From an uncultured Bermanella sp. (lineage in GTDB: Bacteria; Pseudomonadota; Gammaproteobacteria; Pseudomonadales; Oceanobacteraceae), in NCBI GenBank assembly GCA_913054445.1, contig CAJXIK010000016.1:1-16946 (forward strand): a stretch of DNA of 16,946 nucleotides, read 5' to 3'. The notes below the pieces were generated by a model, which was not told the DNA's origin, searched no databases, and worked only from the letters and a program-made list of their open reading frames with translations. Of the stretch, positions 13,671 to 16,946 are shown piece by piece. The first letter of the stretch is position 1, and each line of letters starts with the position of its first letter. The translations under genes were made by a program, and so were the position numbers.

Positions 13671-14524
13671 CGTATAAACCGGTGAAAGTTGACCGCGTGG
13701 TGCAGGACTACATGGACAGCCTGCTGGCGGATCTGTTCCCCGCAGTGGAGACAGAGCAGCCCGGTGAGCGAGCCATAGCCGAGCCACAGGTTGCAGCAGA
13801 GTCCAAGGCAGCGCCCGCGTTAAAGCCTCTAGCAGAGTTAAAGCCCTCACCAGAAGCCAAGGCCCCGCCAGAGTTAAAGATTCCAGCAGAATTCAAGGCC
13901 CCGCCAGAGTTAAAGATTCCAGCAGAATCCAAGGCCCCGCCAGAGTTAAAGATTCCAGCAGAATTCAAGGCCCCGCCAGAACACAAGGCCCCGCCAGCAG
14001 TCGAGCCAGCCATAAGCGCCGTCACAGATGACGTGCCTTCCTTGGCTCAAGGGGGGGAGCTGACCTATCCCCATGCGCCATCGTGGGCGCAGCAGGAATT
14101 TGACGTCTTACTGTTTGATGTGTGCGGCTTAAAACTGGCGGTGAACATGGAAGCCCTCGGTCGCATCATCAAAGTGGAACACGAGCTTAACCAGCTCATT
14201 GGTCGTCCGAGCTGGTTCATGGGGGCGTATACGGAAGCCGAGCAAAGCCTGTATGTGGTGGATACCGCCAAATTTATCATGCCCGAGAAGGGCTTTGACC
14301 TGAGTGAGGTGGGCTTTGACTTCATCATACAGCTGCAACGCAGCCATTGGAGTCTGGCCTGTAAAGAGGTATACAGCACAGTGCGCATCCAGCCAGACCA
14401 AGTGAAATGGCGCTCTACCCAGGGCAAACGCCCCTGGCTGGCGGGGACCGTGATCGAGCACATGTGTGCGCTGATACATGTGGATTCACTGGTGTCATTA
14501 CTGGAAAGAGAGAATGCTGAATAA
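13667..14524 (+). CDS. parP: ParP-like CheW-domain adaptor of polar chemotaxis arrays
   Basis: ParP links ParC to the array by binding CheA (and, in Vibrio, receptors) through a C-terminal CheW-like domain, and so holds arrays at the pole. The 285-residue protein has an N-terminal helix motif (residues 10-23), a Pro/Lys/Glu-rich linker (about 30-120) built from 12-residue repeats, and a CheW-like domain from about 140 (FDVLLFDVCGLKLAVNMEALGR) to the end. The closing RPWLAGTVIEHMCALIHVDS resembles the Pseudomonas CheW-like gene at this locus as I remember it. I start at ATG 13667, which overlaps the stop of the upstream small ORF; an in-frame ATG at 13649 would lie deeper inside that ORF. A 7-G run is at 14051-14057. 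Confidence 0.9.
   Translation: MTYKPVKVDRVVQDYMDSLLADLFPAVETEQPGERAIAEPQVAAESKAAPALKPLAELKPSPEAKAPPELKIPAEFKAPPELKIPAESKAPPELKIPAEFKAPPEHKAPPAVEPAISAVTDDVPSLAQGGELTYPHAPSWAQQEFDVLLFDVCGLKLAVNMEALGRIIKVEHELNQLIGRPSWFMGAYTEAEQSLYVVDTAKFIMPEKGFDLSEVGFDFIIQLQRSHWSLACKEVYSTVRIQPDQVKWRSTQGKRPWLAGTVIEHMCALIHVDSLVSLLERENAE
13859..13980 (+). repeat. 36-bp tandem repeats in the parP linker
   Basis: Three 36-base units lie at 13859-13894, 13895-13930 and 13931-13966, followed by a partial fourth at 13967-13980. Units 1 and 3 are identical, and unit 2 differs by one base (a TTC codon reads TCC). Each encodes KAPPELKIPAEF or its Ser variant. Near-identity at the DNA level points to recent expansion or ongoing homogenisation. 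Confidence 0.92.
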
Positions 14525-14672
14525 CCGACTGGCACACAACCTGCTCTGGTCTAGACTAATAATAAGCAACGTTATGAATTTGACGATGGCCTTTTTTTGG
14601 GCACAGGGGGCAAGTGACATGTCTGTAAGCGGAGCAATTGCTGAGCCTGCATTGAATAGGAGAGTGGTATGA
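14514..14672 (+). CDS. Possible 52-residue ORF bridging parP and cheW
   Basis: This frame starts at an ATG within the last codons of parP, after a purine-rich GGAAAGAGAG (14503-14512), and ends in a TGA that overlaps the cheW start (ATGA, 14669-14672). The product begins MLNNRLAHNLLWSRLIISN and has a mildly hydrophobic centre. No family is recognised. It would cover the whole parP-cheW gap, but the same bases hold a strong sigma-54 type promoter (14529-14545), which explains the non-coding spacing well. Probably a chance frame. Confidence 0.15.
   Translation: MLNNRLAHNLLWSRLIISNVMNLTMAFFWAQGASDMSVSGAIAEPALNRRVV
14529..14545 (+). promoter_or_regulatory. Sigma-54 (RpoN) type promoter upstream of cheW
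   Basis: CTGGCACACAACCTGCT contains a complete -24 element (TGGCAC, 14530-14535) and a -12 element CTGC (14541-14544; consensus TTGC) at the exact N5 spacing, with GG and GC both intact. It begins 5 bases after the parP stop and would start transcription near 14556, about 113 bases before the cheW ATG. It implies that cheW and the DUF2802 gene can be expressed separately from the upstream operon. The required activator site was not identified. Confidence 0.6.
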
Positions 14673-15151
14673 GTACCTATCAAGCAAAAGGGGTGGTCGA
14701 TGACCCCGTGTTGCAATGGGTCACATTTCGTTTAGATAACGAAAGCTATGGCATTAACGTCATGCAGGTACAAGAAGTGTTGCGCTACAGCGAGATTGCC
14801 CCTGTGCCGGGGGCCCCCAGCTATGTGCTGGGCATCATCAACCTGCGCGGTAATGTGGTGACGGTCATCGACACTCGGCTGCGCTTTGGTTTGTCCCAGA
14901 CCGAAACCTCAGATCAGACGCGCATCGTGATCATAGAGACTGAAAATCAGGTGGTGGGCATACTGGTGGATGCGGCGGCCGAGGTGGTGTATTTACGCCA
15001 ATCGGAGATTGAAACCACCCCCAACGTGGGCAACGAAGAGACCGCCAAGTTTATTCAGGGGGTGTGCCACAAGAATGATGAGTTACTGATCTTAGTGGAC
15101 CTAGAAAAAATGATGTCGGACGAAGAGTGGGCTGAACTCAACGATTTTTAG
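14669..15151 (+). CDS. cheW: Chemotaxis coupling protein CheW
   Basis: CheW links CheA to receptors in the hexagonal array. The 160-residue single-domain protein contains QWVTFRLDNESYGINVMQVQEVLRY-like and VPGAPSYVLGIINLRGNVV segments typical of CheW, then IDTRLRFGL and VDLEKMMSDEEW near the end. The length fits the family (about 150-170). ATG 14669 follows AGGAGAG at a normal distance. The 144-base gap from parP holds a sigma-54 type promoter. The stop codon lies in the loop of a hairpin (15139-15160). Confidence 0.97.
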   Translation: MSTYQAKGVVDDPVLQWVTFRLDNESYGINVMQVQEVLRYSEIAPVPGAPSYVLGIINLRGNVVTVIDTRLRFGLSQTETSDQTRIVIIETENQVVGILVDAAAEVVYLRQSEIETTPNVGNEETAKFIQGVCHKNDELLILVDLEKMMSDEEWAELNDF

Positions 15152-15160
15152 TGATCGTTG
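15139..15160 (+). other. Hairpin spanning the cheW stop codon
   Basis: CAACGAT at 15139-15145 pairs perfectly with ATCGTTG at 15154-15160 around an 8-base loop that contains the cheW stop TAG (15149-15151). No T-run follows, so it is unlikely to terminate strongly. It may stabilise the upstream mRNA or affect expression of the next gene. Confidence 0.45.
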
Positions 15161-15206
15161 CCCTATGATTTACACGCATATAAAAATAAAACACAGGGTG
15201 AACAAT

Positions 15207-15629
15207 ATGTTGGATTCTCTATTGACGCTACAGGCCAATCAAGTGGTGTTGCTGCTGGTGTCGGTCTGTTCTGTGCTGGCCCTGCTCATGAGCCTTTACC
15301 ATAGCTGGCTGCTGGTGAAACAAAACCGGCAGCAAGTGTTAACCAATCGCTGCCTGCAGGAAGACATGCGGGCCTTGTCCAAGAGCGCCATCGGCATGGG
15401 GCAGAAAGTATTAAACACCGAGCGCAAGTTGGCGCAGGTGCTGAAGAAACAAACCTCTCTCACCAATACCCAGTCCGAGCACCCGTCTTATGATCAGGCC
15501 GATAGCCTGATTGCCATGGGGGCCACGGAAGACGACCTAGTGCATAGCTGTGGCTTTAGTCATGGCGAGGCCGAATTGTTGTTGTCGCTGAAGCGGCATA
15601 CTCACTCTGTTTCGAGTCATGTCCATTAG
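15207..15629 (+). CDS. DUF2802 membrane protein of the chemotaxis locus
   Basis: This gene matches the DUF2802 proteins that commonly follow cheW in Pseudomonas and Vibrio clusters; the function is not established. The 140-residue product has one N-terminal membrane helix (about residues 9-32), a coiled-coil-like stretch (about 35-85, with ALSKSAIGMGQKVLNTERKL), and a C-terminal YDQADSLIAMGATEDDLVHS plus GFSHGEAELLLSLKR, which looks like a small helical DNA- or protein-binding fold. I chose ATG 15207 because AGGGTGA (15194-15200) lies 6 bases upstream; the in-frame ATG at 15165 has no ribosome site. The last 54 bases are duplicated downstream (15720-15775). Confidence 0.85.
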   Translation: MLDSLLTLQANQVVLLLVSVCSVLALLMSLYHSWLLVKQNRQQVLTNRCLQEDMRALSKSAIGMGQKVLNTERKLAQVLKKQTSLTNTQSEHPSYDQADSLIAMGATEDDLVHSCGFSHGEAELLLSLKRHTHSVSSHVH

Positions 15630-15775
15630 GCACTGTTCAGTAACCCCCAGCCGCCATTACCTCACCGCATCCCTAGCTCGGTGAATTCCATGTTCGTAAA
15701 GACAGTGCGGGTGTCAAGGTTGTTGTTGTCGCTGAAGCGGCACGCTCACTCTGTTTCGAGTCATGTTCACTAGGC
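15576..15775 (+). repeat. Direct duplication of the DUF2802 3' end
   Basis: Bases 15576-15631 and 15720-15775 (offset 144) match at 52 of 56 positions. The first copy is the end of the DUF2802 gene with its TAG; the second lies in non-coding DNA but still reads LLSLKRHAHSVSSHVH-stop. Three of the four differences are silent third-position changes and one is Thr to Ala. Weaker similarity continues past the stop (AGTAACC...CC...AGCCG) and again near 15684-15718 versus about 15862-15897, so the duplicated unit is larger than the coding tail, with an insertion in the second copy. Confidence 0.85.
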
Positions 15776-16012
15776 TCGCTATAGTAACCTCCGAGCCGTC
15801 AAAGCAAGCTAAGCCTCACTATTTATTAACTCTATCGCCTAACCCCACCTCTGGGCAGGCGGACTCCGTATTCGCAAAACAGTCGCCGATGTCAAATTAG
15901 TTTTTGCGTTGTTTCGCTATAAATCGCTCGACGGGTTACAGCCAGAAGTTACAAGGCTCGAGTCATTCACCGCCTATACTCAGGTTAACGAATGGTTAAA
16001 AGGGGTAAGGCA
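15630..16012 (+). other. Intergenic region after the DUF2802 gene
   Basis: This stretch of about 380 bases has no credible gene. It contains the decayed second copy of the DUF2802 3' end (15720-15775), a hairpin TCACCG/CGGTGA (15662-15667 with 15679-15684) without a T-run, and an A/T-rich part near 15891-15925 with TATAAA at 15918-15923 but no matched -35 box. A promoter for the rhodanese gene must lie here or upstream, but I cannot place it. Confidence 0.5.
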
Positions 16013-16585
16013 ATGTTACGCACGTTTAGGTTGGGTAAGTTAGGCATGCTGTTGTCGTTATCGCTAATATTGGCGGCTGCCCCCATTCAGGCAGAGCAGA
16101 TTGAATCCATACAGGGGGCCAGAACGGTGGATGCCTTCCAGGCTTTAAATTTATTCGACCGGGGTGCCACCTTCATCGATGTGCGCGAGCAGCAAGAGTT
16201 CCTGTTGGGCCACATTCGCAGTGCGGTGCATCTAGATTTAAAGCGGGACTTTAATGACCTGTATTTGATTGAAACCCTAGATCGCAATATTCCCATCGTC
16301 ATCTACTGCAACAGCGCCCATTGTTATCGCAGTGCGGTGGCCACCTTTCTCGCTGTGGCTTGGGGGTATGAGAATGTCTATTATTTTAAGGACGGTTACT
16401 TCACTTGGTTGGCCCTAGATCTGCCCGTGGTGATGGGCACCAGCCAAGATGCCACCGCTTCATTTGAGGAGGCCGACAGCCATTGGCGCGTGAGCATGCA
16501 AGACGCCTTGGCCCAGCTACAGGTGGCGAAAGCCAATGGTTTAGTGGTGCCCGAATTACCAGCGATGCCAACTCTCGTTGAATAA
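16013..16585 (+). CDS. Secreted rhodanese-like domain protein
   Basis: A rhodanese-fold protein, probably periplasmic: a signal peptide with basic start, hydrophobic core LLSLSLILAAAP and likely cleavage after PIQA (about residue 27) precedes the domain. Rhodanese signatures are FIDVREQQEFLLGHIRSAVH (54-73) and an active-site loop YCNSAHCYRS with C99, C104 and R106. The loop is longer than the standard C-x5 loop and has a second cysteine, like the periplasmic 'C-x4-C-W/Y-R-S' subgroup I recall. The substrate is unknown; sulfur transfer or a redox role is possible. ATG 16013 follows AGGGG (16001-16005); an in-frame ATG at 15992 has no ribosome site. It does not look like part of the flagellar operon. 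Confidence 0.85.
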   Translation: MLRTFRLGKLGMLLSLSLILAAAPIQAEQIESIQGARTVDAFQALNLFDRGATFIDVREQQEFLLGHIRSAVHLDLKRDFNDLYLIETLDRNIPIVIYCNSAHCYRSAVATFLAVAWGYENVYYFKDGYFTWLALDLPVVMGTSQDATASFEEADSHWRVSMQDALAQLQVAKANGLVVPELPAMPTLVE

Positions 16586-16655
16586 TGTCCTCGCCTACAT
16601 CTATAGTAGTGGATTTGAGTGATTCTCACTCTATTCGGGGCTGCGATGCTAACGC

Positions 16656-16717
16656 TTTGTTTTAATTCGAAAATAATTTCAAAATTGGGGTGACAAAGGA
16701 AAATTCATGGGTATAAT
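16656..16717 (+). promoter_or_regulatory. Strong sigma-70 promoter with UP element for the tRNA operon
   Basis: The -35 box GTGACA (16690-16695) and a perfect -10 box TATAAT (16712-16717) are 16 bases apart. An A/T-rich stretch at 16656-16686 upstream resembles an UP element. The C-rich discriminator CGCCCC after the -10 box is typical of stringently controlled stable-RNA promoters. Transcription would start near 16724, about 37 bases before tRNA-Ala. Confidence 0.75.
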
Positions 16718-16760
16718 TCGCCCCACTTCTCGAGGCAAGCTTTTATTTCGAGGTGTATGT

Positions 16761-16836
16761 GGGGCCTTAGCTCAGCTGGGAGAGCGCAACACTGGCAGTG
16801 TTGAGGTCAGCGGTTCGATCCCGCTAGGCTCCACCA
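16761..16836 (+). tRNA. tRNA-Ala (anticodon GGC)
   Basis: A full 76-base cloverleaf with encoded CCA. The acceptor arm GGGGCCT pairs with AGGCTCC (one G-U pair), the D arm GCTC pairs with GAGC, the anticodon stem CAACA pairs with TGTTG around loop CTGGCAG (anticodon GGC), and the T arm AGCGG-TTCGATC-CCGCT is intact. It is the first tRNA after the promoter at 16690-16717. Confidence 0.97.
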
Positions 16837-16906
16837 ATTTTCTTTATAGCTAACAAATTTCCATGTGAAGATGGAGATTCGGTAAAGAAAGTTAAGAATG
16901 AATTGG

Positions 16907-16946
16907 GTCCCGTTCGTCTAGAGGCCTAGGACACCGCCCTTTCACG
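16907..16946 (+). tRNA. tRNA-Glu (anticodon TTC), cut by the window end
   Basis: The last 40 bases match the 5' half of bacterial tRNA-Glu: acceptor start GTCCCGT, D region CGTCTAGAGGCCTAGGACA, anticodon stem CCGCC and loop CTTTCAC with anticodon TTC. The 3' half lies outside the window. The 70-base spacer after tRNA-Ala shows no separate promoter, so the two are probably co-transcribed. Confidence 0.95.

Noticed and set aside
14065..14535. 156-residue minus-strand ORF opposite parP
   Set aside because: It lies wholly opposite a gene with a clear CheW-like domain, and its composition follows the complement of that gene.
15918..15923. TATAAA as a -10 box for the rhodanese gene
   Set aside because: No acceptable -35 box lies 15-19 bases upstream.
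16617..16631. Inverted repeat GAGTGA-TTC-TCACTC after the rhodanese gene as a terminator
   Set aside because: The stem is short, only half GC and not followed by a T-run; termination here cannot be claimed.

Overview
The window is a polar-flagellum and chemotaxis locus from a gammaproteobacterium. All protein genes lie on the + strand, and two tRNA genes follow at the right edge. The gene order flhA-flhF-flhG-fliA-cheY-cheZ-cheA-cheB-motC-motD-parA/parC-parP-cheW-DUF2802 is, from memory, that of Pseudomonas. Vibrio has much the same block but lacks the motCD pair at this place. FlhG starts directly at its ATP-binding strand, as I recall for Pseudomonas FleN, and lacks the N-terminal helix known from Vibrio FlhG. 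A Pseudomonas-like or marine gammaproteobacterium fits; I cannot name the genus.

Layout. 1-144 holds hairpins and a sigma-54-type promoter. 145-5609 carries flhA (export gate), flhF and flhG (number and placement of flagella) and fliA (sigma-28). 5820-10701 carries the core chemotaxis genes cheY, cheZ, cheA and cheB. 10797-12347 carries the MotC/MotD stator pair. 12528-15151 carries the array-positioning genes: a ParA-type ATPase (ParC), a small unnamed ORF coupled to the next gene, ParP (a CheW-like adaptor with a repeat-rich N-terminus) and CheW. 15207-15629 is a DUF2802 membrane protein. A non-coding stretch containing a decayed copy of the DUF2802 3' end follows. Then come a secreted rhodanese-like protein, a strong promoter, tRNA-Ala(GGC) and the start of tRNA-Glu(TTC).

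How the parts work together. FlhF and FlhG place and count the polar flagellum that FlhA helps build, and FliA turns on late genes. CheA phosphorylates CheY and CheB, CheZ dephosphorylates CheY, and CheW couples CheA to receptors. ParC and ParP keep the receptor array at the pole. MotCD supplies torque.

Most worth a second look: (i) three copies of an acidic LL helix motif in the CheA linker that resemble the CheY-binding peptides of FliM and CheZ, with no recognisable P2 domain; (ii) a 107-residue ORF between parC and parP that shares ParP's N-terminal helix motif and overlaps parP by ATGA; (iii) sigma-54-type elements before flhA and cheW, and a weaker one before parC; (iv) a duplicated DUF2802 3' end whose differences are mostly synonymous. 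No mobile element or CRISPR array was seen.
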